Position numbers and translations under genes: made by a program. The notes below the pieces were generated by a model. It searched no databases and was not told the DNA's origin. It was given only the letters and a program-made list of their open reading frames with translations. Source: Rothia sp. (in: high G+C Gram-positive bacteria) (lineage in GTDB: Bacteria; Actinomycetota; Actinomycetes; Actinomycetales; Micrococcaceae). From it: a DNA stretch of 14,851 bases. The first letter of the stretch is position 1. Every line of letters begins with the position of its first letter. The DNA lies in contig NZ_JABZXW010000058.1 in NCBI RefSeq assembly GCF_015265375.1, positions 1 to 14,851 on the forward strand, in the 5' to 3' direction. Of the stretch, positions 6,069 to 13,827 are shown one piece after another.

Positions 6069-6800
6069 ATGGACATCCTGCGGTGGCTCTTCGACGCACA
6101 AATTCACGTGGGGGACCAGTCCCTCCTCGTGCGCGAAGTTCTCGGAAACGCATTCGGCCTAGCATCGGCGCTGGGCGGCATGCGACGCAAAGTATGGGCG
6201 TGGCCCGTCGGTATTCTCGGCAACCTGCTGCTCCTCACTGTCTTCCTGGGCGCCCTCGTCGGCAGCCCGCACCCCGTCACCATGCTCGGCCAGGCAGGCC
6301 GCCAAATCATGTTCATTGCCGTGTCCATCTGGGGCTGGCATCGTTGGCGTGCAACCCGCGCCGCCGGTGGTGACGCCTCCGAAGGTGCCGCAGTGATCCC
6401 CAAGTGGGCGACCAACACCGAACGTGCAGGTCTGGTTGTTGCCATGGTTGCAGGCACCCTGCTGCTCACCCCCATCTTCCGCGCCCTCGGCTCCTACGAA
6501 CCGGTCTGGTCCGACGCCTGGATCTTCACCGGCTCGCTGCTCGCCACCTACGGCATGGCGCGCGGTTGGGTTGAATTCTGGCTCATCTGGGTTGCCGTCG
6601 ACCTGGTCGGCGTGCCGCTGCTGTGGAGCGCAGGCTACTACGCGACCTCCCTCATGTACGTGTTCTACGGATGCTTCACCCTGATCGGCTTCTTCGTCTG
6701 GTGGCGCACCCGCAACCTGGAAGCGCAGAAGACCCAGGTGCAGACCCAGTTCCCTGACGTGACCGTTGAAGTTACTGACGTGCAGAAGGGTCGTGCGTAA
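6069..6800 (+). CDS. ribM: PnuC-like riboflavin transporter RibM
   Basis: A 243-residue membrane protein of the PnuC family. With an FMN riboswitch upstream and ribD 1 nt downstream, riboflavin uptake (RibM/PnuX type) is far likelier than nicotinamide riboside uptake. Hydrophobic segments lie at about 18-36, 44-64, 74-92, 120-138, 150-164, 166-187 and 191-212, so about seven helices. The aromatic motif IWGWHRW (87-93) and the later EFWLIWVAVDLVGVPL (169-184) match the two repeated PnuC-type regions. The C-terminal 30 residues are polar and presumably cytoplasmic. The ATG at 6069 follows GAGAGGAAAG (6054-6063). Substrate assignment rests on context. Confidence 0.9.
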   Translation: MDILRWLFDAQIHVGDQSLLVREVLGNAFGLASALGGMRRKVWAWPVGILGNLLLLTVFLGALVGSPHPVTMLGQAGRQIMFIAVSIWGWHRWRATRAAGGDASEGAAVIPKWATNTERAGLVVAMVAGTLLLTPIFRALGSYEPVWSDAWIFTGSLLATYGMARGWVEFWLIWVAVDLVGVPLLWSAGYYATSLMYVFYGCFTLIGFFVWWRTRNLEAQKTQVQTQFPDVTVEVTDVQKGRA

Positions 6801-6801
6801 G

Positions 6802-8112
6802 ATGCCGCAGAATCCCTCTCAGGAGGTGCTGGCGAGCGCGCACCTGCCCGCAACCGTTACCCCCAGCACGCACCTGCCGCACAACGATGCGGACTACTCC
6901 GCTGCTGAGTACGGTCACCTCGCTGGGCTGCCCGCCGCACGCACCCTCCAGCTGCCCGACCCCGAGCAGATCCTCAGCCACGACGATGCGATGAGCCTGG
7001 CACTGCAGGCAGCACGTCAGGGTATCCGCGGCGCAAACCCGCTCGTCGGCGCCGTCATCACCGACCGTGACGGGCACCTGCTGCACGTGGGCTACCACCG
7101 AGGCGCAGGCACCCCGCACGCCGAAGCCGACGCACTCGCCGCCGCCCGCGCCGCCGGAACCGACCTTACCGGCGCCCGCATGTACGTGAGCCTGGAACCC
7201 TGCAACCACACCGGACGTACCGGCCCCTGCTCCCACGCCGTCGCCGAGGCGGGCATTAGCGAACTCTACTACGCCTACAGCGACGACACCGAAAACGCTG
7301 CCGGAGGCGCCGCCTACCTGCGCTCGCAGGGCGTCACCGTGCACGCCATGGAGGAGTTCGCGAACGCCTCCTACCTGCTGAACGAACGCTGGTTCATTGC
7401 CGCCGCCGAACGCCGCCCCTTCATCACCGCAAAGAGCGCATCCACCCTGGACGGGTTCATCGCGGCAGCTGACGGCACGAGCAAGTGGATTACCGGCCCC
7501 GCCGCGCGCATTGACGGGCACCTGATTCGTCACCGCGCCGACGCCGTCATGATTGGCACCCGAACCACCCTCATGGACGACCCGACCCTGGACGCGCGCG
7601 ACGCCAACGGGGAACGCTTCGAGAAGCAGCCGCTGCGCGTGGTCATGGGCAAAACCGAGATTACCGAGAACTACCGCGTGCGCGGCCTCAACCCGCCCGA
7701 AGGCGTGGAGGCGGACCCGCAGAACTTCCTGCAGGTCTTCACCCACGACCCGCGCGAACTGCTCGATGAGCTGTACGCCCGCGGAGTGCGGCACCTCATG
7801 ATTGAGGGCGGCCCCGGCATGGTTGGCCTCTTCGCCGGTGAAGACCTCATCGACGAGATGGTCTGGTACCGCGCCCCCATAATCATGGGGCAGGGTAAGA
7901 GCGCCGTCTACCGCCTGCTCGTGGACACTCTCGCTCAGGCGCCGCGCCTGCAACTGGACGATCTGGGCATGTTCCCGGCGGTGCGCGTGCTCGGCAACGA
8001 CACCGCAACGCATCTGGTGCCCGCACCTCGCGGAACGGCGCAGGAACCGGGTGAACGACGTACCCTGCCGAAGCTGGACGCCTGCCACGCGCCCGAACCG
8101 AGGCTGGACTAG
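6802..8112 (+). CDS. ribD: Bifunctional riboflavin deaminase-reductase RibD
   Basis: RibD deaminates the pyrimidine product of GTP cyclohydrolase II and then reduces its ribosyl side chain with NADPH. The deaminase domain (about 60-190) has the zinc ligands His106 (with catalytic Glu108) in PHAEA, Cys134 in LEPC and Cys143 in GPC. The reductase domain (about 205-408) has AKSASTLDGFIAA (210-222), IGTRTTLMDDPTL (251-263) and the IEGGPGM loop (334-340). The ATG at 6802, 1 nt after the ribM stop, is chosen because an earlier ATG at 6766 lies inside ribM and adds unrelated residues. The 436-residue protein has about 60 extra N-terminal residues rich in Pro, Ala and His before the usual family start, so a later start cannot be excluded. 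Translational coupling to ribM is likely. Confidence 0.93.
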   Translation: MPQNPSQEVLASAHLPATVTPSTHLPHNDADYSAAEYGHLAGLPAARTLQLPDPEQILSHDDAMSLALQAARQGIRGANPLVGAVITDRDGHLLHVGYHRGAGTPHAEADALAAARAAGTDLTGARMYVSLEPCNHTGRTGPCSHAVAEAGISELYYAYSDDTENAAGGAAYLRSQGVTVHAMEEFANASYLLNERWFIAAAERRPFITAKSASTLDGFIAAADGTSKWITGPAARIDGHLIRHRADAVMIGTRTTLMDDPTLDARDANGERFEKQPLRVVMGKTEITENYRVRGLNPPEGVEADPQNFLQVFTHDPRELLDELYARGVRHLMIEGGPGMVGLFAGEDLIDEMVWYRAPIIMGQGKSAVYRLLVDTLAQAPRLQLDDLGMFPAVRVLGNDTATHLVPAPRGTAQEPGERRTLPKLDACHAPEPRLD

Positions 8113-8348
8113 TCGCGGCTGGACTAGCATCCGCCTGGGCTAAGTGCGGGCGGGGGAGTAGCATCTTAATGCCCCCCCGCCTGCGCCCGGCTAATTCATG
8201 CCGGCTGGTTCGCATGCTGGCACAAAAACGCCCCGTCACGGGGAATATTCGAAAAATACGTATAGTTATACAGACGAACAAACCATCGCCGCCCGTCGCC
8301 CTCAACGACGACGACCCGGCGGACACGGCGAGAAAAGGAAAGCACACC
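8113..8348 (+). other. ribD-ribE gap with large hairpin
   Basis: This 236-nt gap interrupts the otherwise tight rib cluster. A 13-bp stem with two G-T wobbles joins 8144-8156 to 8174-8186, with an inner GCAT/ATGC pairing (8161-8164 with 8169-8172). Small hairpins follow at 8187-8204 (CCGGC/GCCGG) and 8231-8243 (CCCCG/CGGGG). None has a T-tract. TATAGT (8261-8266) or TATACA (8267-8272) could be a -10 element of an internal promoter, but no good -35 is visible. GTATA/TATAC (8260-8271) is a small palindrome. The ribosome-binding site for the next gene is AAAGGAAAG, about 8335-8343. Confidence 0.5.
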
Positions 8349-9641
8349 ATGTTTACCGGAATCATTGGCGCCCTCGGCACCGTAGAATCCATCACCCCCA
8401 TCGAAGGTAGCGACGCAGCCTACCTGACCCTCAACGCCGGAGACATCGTCGCCGACCTCGAACACGGCGGCTCCCTCGCCGTCAACGGTGTATGCCTCAC
8501 CGCTATCGACCTCGACCAGCTGCAGCCCGGCCAGTTCCGCGCCTACGCGATGGGGGAGACTCTGCGCCGCACCAACCTCGGCAACCTGAACCCCGGTGAC
8601 ACCGTCAACCTGGAGCGCTGCCTGCCTGCCGGTGGCCGCCTCGACGGTCACGTCGTGCAGGGCCACGTGGATGCGGTAGGTACCCTCGCATCCATCACCG
8701 CGCACGAGGCGTGGAGCACCCTGCGTTTCAACCTACCCACCAAACTGGCGCCCCTGCTCGCCGAGAAGGGCTCCATCGCTGTTTCTGGCGTGTCCCTGAC
8801 CGTCACCGCCGTTTCTGAGCCCGGCGAAACCCCCGCATGGTTCGAGGTCGGCCTGATCCCCGAAACCCTGAAGGCAACCAACCTCGGCGCCCTCAAGGTT
8901 GGCGACAGCGTGAACCTTGAGACCGATGCGCTCGCTAAGTACGTGCAGCGTCTGACTGCGTTCGCAGGCGTGCCCCAGGCTGACTCTGCGCACTCCGGTG
9001 AGCAGGTTGCGCCGCGTCGCGCCGACGCCGCAAGCGTCCTCGACAGCGTGCAGACCGCAGTGGACGCTATCGCAGCAGGTCGCGCCGTGGTCGTTGTTGA
9101 CGACGAAGACCGCGAAAACGAAGGCGACATCATCTTCGCAGCCGAGCACGCAACCCCCGAGCTGATGGGCTTCATGATCCGCTACACCTCCGGCGTGGTC
9201 TGCGCACCCCTGAGCAACAAGCGTGCCGACGAGATGAACCTGCCGCCCATGGTCACCAACAACGAGGACCCCAAGGGCACTGCATACACCGTCTCCTGCG
9301 ATGCGGCATCTGGTGTGAGCACCGGCATCTCCGCGGCAGATCGCGCACGCACCGTGCAGATCCTCGCGGATGCATCCTCGACCCCGGCGGACATCACCCG
9401 CCCCGGCCACATCTTCCCGCTGCGCGCTGTTGACGGCGGCGTGGCGGAGCGCCCCGGCCACACCGAAGCCGCTGTGGAACTCTCCCTCGCGGCGGGCCTG
9501 TCCGGCGTGGGCGTTATCGCCGAGGTCGTGCACGACGACGGCTCCATGATGCGTTTCGACGCACTGCGCGCCTTCGCCACCGAGCACAACCTGCCCATGA
9601 TCTCTATCGAAGACCTCATCAAGTACGTAGCTAAGGCGTAG
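8349..9641 (+). CDS. ribE: Riboflavin synthase-DHBP synthase fusion (RibE-RibB)
   Basis: One uninterrupted 430-residue frame encodes two enzymes. Residues 1 to about 205 are riboflavin synthase alpha chain, which dismutates 6,7-dimethyl-8-ribityllumazine to riboflavin. It begins with MFTGII, has NGVCLT (46-51) and GHVVQGHVD (100-108), and contains the second lumazine-binding repeat (SGVSLTVTAV, 146-155). Residues from about 228 to 430 are 3,4-dihydroxy-2-butanone 4-phosphate synthase (RibB), which makes the four-carbon unit from ribulose 5-phosphate. It has DDEDRENEGD (251-260), RYTSGVVCAPL (278-288), RPGHIFPLRA (351-360), His371 in PGHTEA and Glu392 in AEVV. The linker (about 206-227) has no Met and no obvious internal ribosome-binding site. 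The ATG at 8349 is fixed by MFTGII; the frame runs 60 codons further upstream but is not family-like. RibB is normally fused to RibA, so this pairing is unusual. Confidence 0.93.
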   Translation: MFTGIIGALGTVESITPIEGSDAAYLTLNAGDIVADLEHGGSLAVNGVCLTAIDLDQLQPGQFRAYAMGETLRRTNLGNLNPGDTVNLERCLPAGGRLDGHVVQGHVDAVGTLASITAHEAWSTLRFNLPTKLAPLLAEKGSIAVSGVSLTVTAVSEPGETPAWFEVGLIPETLKATNLGALKVGDSVNLETDALAKYVQRLTAFAGVPQADSAHSGEQVAPRRADAASVLDSVQTAVDAIAAGRAVVVVDDEDRENEGDIIFAAEHATPELMGFMIRYTSGVVCAPLSNKRADEMNLPPMVTNNEDPKGTAYTVSCDAASGVSTGISAADRARTVQILADASSTPADITRPGHIFPLRAVDGGVAERPGHTEAAVELSLAAGLSGVGVIAEVVHDDGSMMRFDALRAFATEHNLPMISIEDLIKYVAKA

Positions 9642-9649
9642 GAGAACGC

Positions 9650-10420
9650 ATGAGCGAAACCCCTAACACCCAGGCAACGCCAGGCACCCTGGTCGAGCCG
9701 GTTGAGGCGCAGGCTGAAGAGCTCAGCGCCGAATCCCTGCGCATCGCCTCCCAGCTCGCTGAAGGCTACCGAGTCAGCCCCCTCGACATGGTGCCCAACC
9801 CCAGCCCGCTGCTGGTCGAAAGCACCGAAGAGGTCGCCGTACCCACCCCGCAGGGTGTGTTCGGCCTGCGCGCCTGGCGATTCGCAGACGGTGCCGAGCA
9901 CATCAGCGCCCGCGCCCTCGACCGTGACGGCACCCCCGTACCCACCGAGGACGGGGGAGCGCCCGCGGTGCGCATCCACTCCGAATGCGCCACCGGCGAT
10001 ATCTTCGGTTCCTTCCGATGCGATTGCGGCCCCCAGCTGGAGAACGGCCTGCGCATCATTGGCCGCACCGGCGGGTACCTCATCTACGTGCGCAACCACG
10101 AAGGACGCGGCATCGGCCTGGTCAACAAGCTCCGCGCCTACGCGCTGCAGGATGCCGGGCTCGACACCCTCGACGCGAACCTGGCGCTCGGCCTGGACGG
10201 CGACATGCGCGACTACTCGCAGGCGGCACTGATCCTGCAGGAACTCGGTGTGAACGAGCTGAGGCTCGTGACCAACAACCCCGCCAAGCAGGAGGCGCTC
10301 GAAAGCCTCGGCCTGCAGGTCACCGAACTCATCCCGGACGAAATTCCCGCCCGAGTCGAGAACGCACACTACCTGCAGACCAAGCGTGAGCGCATGCGCC
10401 ACGTGCTCAAAAGCGCGTAG
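9650..10420 (+). CDS. ribA: GTP cyclohydrolase II RibA (stand-alone)
   Basis: RibA opens GTP to the first committed riboflavin intermediate, releasing formate and pyrophosphate. The zinc cysteines are Cys113, Cys124 and Cys126 in the HSECATGDIFGSFRCDCG segment (110-127). NHEGRGIGL (149-157), the RDYSQA region (187-192) and LVTNNPAKQEAL (206-217) are family hallmarks. The ATG at 9650 is 8 nt after the preceding stop, and its ribosome-binding site (TAGGAG) overlaps that TAG, so coupling is likely. The protein has 256 residues and no DHBP synthase domain; that domain is fused to RibE directly upstream. The first 45 residues or so are a non-conserved, Glu/Ala-rich extension. Confidence 0.95.
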   Translation: MSETPNTQATPGTLVEPVEAQAEELSAESLRIASQLAEGYRVSPLDMVPNPSPLLVESTEEVAVPTPQGVFGLRAWRFADGAEHISARALDRDGTPVPTEDGGAPAVRIHSECATGDIFGSFRCDCGPQLENGLRIIGRTGGYLIYVRNHEGRGIGLVNKLRAYALQDAGLDTLDANLALGLDGDMRDYSQAALILQELGVNELRLVTNNPAKQEALESLGLQVTELIPDEIPARVENAHYLQTKRERMRHVLKSA

Positions 10421-10476
10421 CGGCACCCCTGCAAACCCCTAATTTTTCAAAACCCAAAACCCACAAGGAGAACACA

Positions 10477-10953
10477 ATGAGCGGCGTAGGCGCAGCAGAC
10501 ACCACCCTCAACCCCGAAGACTACAAGGGCTTCAAGCTCGCAATCGTAGCGGCAAGCTGGCACACCCAGGTCATGGACGGCCTCATCGACGGCGCGCAGC
10601 GTGCAGCACGCGACGCAGGCATCGAGCCGACCCTCGTGCGCGTTCCGGGCACCTTCGAGCTGCCCGTCGCAGCGACCCGCCTCGCTGAGAAGTTCGACGC
10701 AATCGTCGCGCTTGGCGTGGTCATCCGCGGCGGCACCCCCCACTTCGACTACGTCTGCCAGGGCGCAACCAACGGCCTGACCGACGTGTCCGTGCTGACC
10801 GGCCGCCCCATCGGCTTCGGCGTGCTCACCTGCGACAACGAGCAGCAGGCACTCGACCGTGCAGGCCTGGAAGGCTCCAACGAAGACAAGGGCTACGAGG
10901 CGACCGCAGCGGCACTGCAGACCGCAGCAACCCTCAAGCAGTTCAGCAACTAA
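10477..10953 (+). CDS. ribH: 6,7-dimethyl-8-ribityllumazine synthase RibH
   Basis: Lumazine synthase condenses the pyrimidine intermediate with dihydroxybutanone phosphate, giving the substrate of riboflavin synthase; it usually forms pentamers or 60-mers. The 158-residue length is normal. VPGTFELPVAA (56-66), GVVIRGGTPHFDYV (80-93, with catalytic His89) and PIGFGVLT (111-118) are diagnostic. AAGGAG at 10467-10472, 4 nt before the ATG, is the likely ribosome-binding site. It is 56 nt after ribA and last in the rib cluster. No clear terminator follows. Confidence 0.96.
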   Translation: MSGVGAADTTLNPEDYKGFKLAIVAASWHTQVMDGLIDGAQRAARDAGIEPTLVRVPGTFELPVAATRLAEKFDAIVALGVVIRGGTPHFDYVCQGATNGLTDVSVLTGRPIGFGVLTCDNEQQALDRAGLEGSNEDKGYEATAAALQTAATLKQFSN

Positions 10954-11252
10954 CATGGCTGAACGGTACGCGGCTCAGTTTCACGAAGAGAACTATTGAC
11001 TCTTTACCGTGGAACTGGGCCGCAGCACCGGTTAAACTGAAACAACCCGCGCACCGGGCTTACCGGGATTTATCAGGCATCATCGGGCGTCTATGGATCT
11101 GGCAAGTATGCGCCAGAGAGATACACACCGGCACATATGTCCCGGTACCCCCATGTACCGGTAAAACCCCATGCACCGGTAAAAACCCCGCGCGGCAGCT
11201 AAGGGACACAGCGCACCGATGCGCTCCCAACCCAACACCAAGGAGTACAGCA
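10954..11252 (+). other. ribH-trpE gap and trpE leader
   Basis: These 299 nt hold no convincing gene. TAAACT (11033-11038) is a candidate -10 with a poor -35 (TGGAAC, 11010-11015, 17 bp spacer). From 11142 to 11185 there are tandem 18-bp repeats that allow alternative hairpins. Two short frames (10955-10999 with 14 codons, 11093-11164 with 23 codons) contain no Trp codons, so no classical trp leader peptide is seen. The trpE ribosome-binding site AAGGAG is at 11240-11245. Confidence 0.55.
11142..11185 (+). repeat. 18-bp tandem repeat with exclusive hairpins
   Basis: CCCCATGYACCGGTAAAA occurs at 11149-11166 and 11167-11184, one mismatch apart, with a degenerate half-unit just upstream. Hairpin A pairs CCGGTAC (11142-11148) with GTACCGG (11155-11161). 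Hairpin B pairs TACCGGT (11156-11162) with ACCGGTA (11175-11181). They share 11156-11161, so only one can form at a time. No T-tract follows hairpin B. Confidence 0.6.
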
Positions 11253-12863
11253 ATGCAGGATTTGGGCACCATCACCCCCAGCCTCGAAGAATTCCGCGCC
11301 CGCGCAGCCGGCACCCGCGTCATTCCCGTACACATCAAAATCCTCGCCGACTCACTCACCCCCATCGGCATCTACCGATCCCTCGTACTCCAAAACGACC
11401 AGGGCGAACCCGTCGAAGCAGCCCACGGCACCTTCCTGCTCGAATCCGCCAAAATCTCCGCAGAGGGCGAATCCGCAGCCTGGGACCGCTACTCCTTCAT
11501 CGGCGCATCCTCCCGCTCGACCCTCACCACCGTTGACGGCGCAGTCCACTGGCAGGGCCGCACCCCCGCCGGCGCACCCGTCGACGGCGACCCCGTAGAA
11601 GCCATCGCCAAGACCCTGCAGATGCTCTACACCGAACCCGACCCGACCCTGCCGCCGCTCACCTCCGGCCTGGTTGGTTACCTCGGCTGGGACGTCGTAC
11701 GCCACTGGGAGCACCTGCCGTTCCCGCCCGCCGACGACGTGAACCTGCCCGAATTCGCGCTCAACATGGTCTCCGACATGGCAATCCACGACAACAAGGA
11801 TGGCACCGTCCTGCTCGTCGCCAACGCCATCAACTTCAACGGCACCAGCGAAAACGTCGACGGCGCCTACGAGGATGCCATCGCGCGCCTGCACAGCATG
11901 CTCCGCCGCCTGCAGCGCGGCGCCGCCGCAACCACCTCCACTCTCTCCGGCGTGGCAGACATTGACCGTAAGGTCCGCGAAGACGTCACCCTCACCTGGA
12001 GCGAACAGGGCTTCAAGGACGCCATCGACCGCTCCAAGAAGAACATCATCGACGGCGACGTCTTCCAGATTGTGCTCTCACGCCGATTCGAAGCCGAAAC
12101 CAACGCCAAGGCACTCGACGTGTACCGTGTACTGCGCCAGTCCAACCCCTCGCCCTACATGTACCTCTTCAACTTCGAAGACAGCAACGGCACCCCCTTC
12201 CACATTGTCGGCTCCTCCCCGGAGGCGCTCGTTACCCTCAAGGACGGCATCGCCAGCACCCCCCCCATCGCCGGTTCCCGCCCGCGCGGTGCAACCCGCG
12301 AAGAAGACCTCGCACTCGCCGAGGAACTGCTCGCCGACGAAAAGGAACGCTCCGAACACCTCATGCTCGTCGACCTGGCACGCAACGACCTCTCGCGCAT
12401 CGCCAAGCCCGGCACCGTGTCCGTCGACCAGTTCATGATCATTGAGCGATTCAGCCACATCATGCACATTTCCTCCGCCGTCAGCGCCGAACTCGACCCG
12501 CAGTTCAGCGCCTACGACGTGCTGCGCGTCGCCTTCCCGGCAGGCACCCTCTCCGGTGCGCCCAAGCCGCGTGCCATGCAGCTCATCGACGAATACGAAC
12601 CCACCCGCCGCGGCGTCTACGGCGGCGTGTGCGGCTACTTCGACTTCGCCGGCAATATGGACATGGCCATCGCCATCCGCACCGCCGTACTCAAGGAAGG
12701 CACCGCCTACGTGCAGGCAGGTGCAGGCCTCGTCATGGACTCCAACCCGGACTCCGAAACCCTCGAAACCGTCAACAAGTCCGCCGCCCCGCTGCGCGCA
12801 GTGCTGACCGCCTCCGGCCTGGCACCCCTCGACGCAGACGTAGCCGTCAACGCCACCAAGTAA
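11253..12863 (+). CDS. trpE: Anthranilate synthase component I TrpE
   Basis: TrpE makes anthranilate from chorismate, the first step of tryptophan synthesis, using ammonia supplied by a TrpG glutaminase that is not in this window. The 536-residue protein has the tryptophan feedback motif LLES (62-65) with RYSFIG (79-84) in the N-terminal domain. The chorismate-binding domain holds NPSPYMYLF (298-306), GSSPE (320-324), PPIAGSRPRG (337-346), SEHLMLVDLARND (367-379), His405 in HIMHISS, FPAGTLSGAPK (428-438) and QAGAG (488-492). LLES makes TrpE likelier than PabB or a salicylate synthase. The ATG at 11253 is 7 nt after AAGGAG. trpC follows by 14 nt. Confidence 0.95.
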   Translation: MQDLGTITPSLEEFRARAAGTRVIPVHIKILADSLTPIGIYRSLVLQNDQGEPVEAAHGTFLLESAKISAEGESAAWDRYSFIGASSRSTLTTVDGAVHWQGRTPAGAPVDGDPVEAIAKTLQMLYTEPDPTLPPLTSGLVGYLGWDVVRHWEHLPFPPADDVNLPEFALNMVSDMAIHDNKDGTVLLVANAINFNGTSENVDGAYEDAIARLHSMLRRLQRGAAATTSTLSGVADIDRKVREDVTLTWSEQGFKDAIDRSKKNIIDGDVFQIVLSRRFEAETNAKALDVYRVLRQSNPSPYMYLFNFEDSNGTPFHIVGSSPEALVTLKDGIASTPPIAGSRPRGATREEDLALAEELLADEKERSEHLMLVDLARNDLSRIAKPGTVSVDQFMIIERFSHIMHISSAVSAELDPQFSAYDVLRVAFPAGTLSGAPKPRAMQLIDEYEPTRRGVYGGVCGYFDFAGNMDMAIAIRTAVLKEGTAYVQAGAGLVMDSNPDSETLETVNKSAAPLRAVLTASGLAPLDADVAVNATK

Positions 12864-12877
12864 CCCAAGGAGACACC

Positions 12878-13693
12878 ATGAGCACCGTTCTCGACGAGAT
12901 CATTGTCGGCGTCCGCGAAGACCTCGCCGCCCGCGTACAGCAGGTTCCCCTCGAGGAGATGAAGAAGCGAGCCCTCGCCGCCGCACCCGCCCGCGATGCG
13001 CTCGCCTCCCTGCGCGGTGAAGTACCCGGCGGCGGCAACGGCGCAACCGCACGCATTATCTCCGAGGTGAAGCGCTCCTCACCCTCCAAGGGTGCCCTCG
13101 GCGAAATCCCGGACCCCGCCGCGCTCGCCGCACGCTACGAGGCAGGTGGCGCAGCCGCAATTTCCGTGCTCACCGAACAGCGCCGCTTCAACGGCTCCCT
13201 CGCCGACCTGGACGCAGTACGCGCCGCCGTAAACATCCCCGTGCTACGTAAGGACTTCACCGTCGACGAGTACCAGATCTGGGAGGCACGCGCACACGGC
13301 GCCGACCTCGTGCTGCTCATCGTCGCGGCCCTCGACGAGAAGACCCTGCGCGAGTTCCTCGAACTCACCGAATCACTCGGCATGAACGCCCTCGTCGAAA
13401 CCCACACCCCCGAAGAAATCGAGGTCGCCCAGCGCATCGGCGCCAAGATTGTGGGCATCAACGTGCGCAACCTCAAGACCCTCGAAGTCAACAACGAACA
13501 CTACGCATCCCTCGCCGCGCACCTGCCCAACTCCGTCATCAAGGTCGCCGAATCCGGCGTTGCCAGCATCGAGGATGTGCGCGCCTACGCCGGCGCCGGC
13601 GCCGACGCAATCCTCATCGGTGAAGCGCTGGTACGCTCCGGCGACCCGGAAGGTACCGTGCGTGAATTCTCCAAGGTGCCTGTGACCCGATAG
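12878..13693 (+). CDS. trpC: Indole-3-glycerol phosphate synthase TrpC
   Basis: TrpC closes the indole ring from carboxyphenylaminodeoxyribulose phosphate. The 271-residue protein is a single (beta/alpha)8 barrel. Lys65 in SEVKRSSPS, Lys125 in LRKDF, Glu174 in VETHT, Asn195 and Asn198 in GINVRNL, and Glu225-Ser226 in VAESGV match the catalytic and phosphate-binding positions. There is no PRAI (TrpF) domain. The ATG at 12878 has AAGGAGA just upstream, 14 nt after trpE, so the two are co-transcribed. The rest of the trp pathway (trpB, trpA, trpD, trpG, trpF) does not follow; a repeat array does. Confidence 0.96.
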   Translation: MSTVLDEIIVGVREDLAARVQQVPLEEMKKRALAAAPARDALASLRGEVPGGGNGATARIISEVKRSSPSKGALGEIPDPAALAARYEAGGAAAISVLTEQRRFNGSLADLDAVRAAVNIPVLRKDFTVDEYQIWEARAHGADLVLLIVAALDEKTLREFLELTESLGMNALVETHTPEEIEVAQRIGAKIVGINVRNLKTLEVNNEHYASLAAHLPNSVIKVAESGVASIEDVRAYAGAGADAILIGEALVRSGDPEGTVREFSKVPVTR

Positions 13694-13712
13694 GGGGTGC
13701 TAAGAGAAGACG

Positions 13713-13827
13713 ACCGGACAACGCTCGCGGGGGAGTGAGGCTTCCGTGGGCTAGTTGTTTGAGAGGTTGTACCGGACAACGCTCGCGGGGGAGTATAGCT
13801 TCCGTGGGTTAGTTGTTTGAGAAGGCG
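13713..13827. repeat. Tandem partial units of the palindromic repeat
   Basis: Unit A (13713-13770, 58 bp) and unit B (13771-13827, 57 bp) each begin with ACCGGACAACGCTC and CGGGGGAGT and continue with GCTTCCGTGGG and TAGTTGTTTGAGA. Their first 24 bases differ by one base from the left arm of copy 1 (4504-4527). They lack the right arm and so cannot fold like the full element. They directly abut the full copy at 13828. Confidence 0.8.

Noticed and set aside
5221..6165. A 314-codon minus-strand frame across the riboswitch
   Set aside because: It covers the conserved FMN aptamer and the ribM start, has no ribosome-binding site, and shows no familiar motif.
8349..9641. Two separate genes ribE and ribB joined by a sequencing error
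   Set aside because: The frame is continuous through the linker, with no shift in codon pattern and no start with a ribosome-binding site for a separate ribB. It remains only a formal possibility.
10955..10999. A 14-codon ORF right after ribH as a trp leader peptide
   Set aside because: The product MAERYAAQFHEENY has no tryptophan, and the frame has no ribosome-binding site of its own.
11093..11164. A 23-codon ORF in the trpE leader as an attenuator peptide
   Set aside because: It contains no Trp codon and no clear ribosome-binding site.
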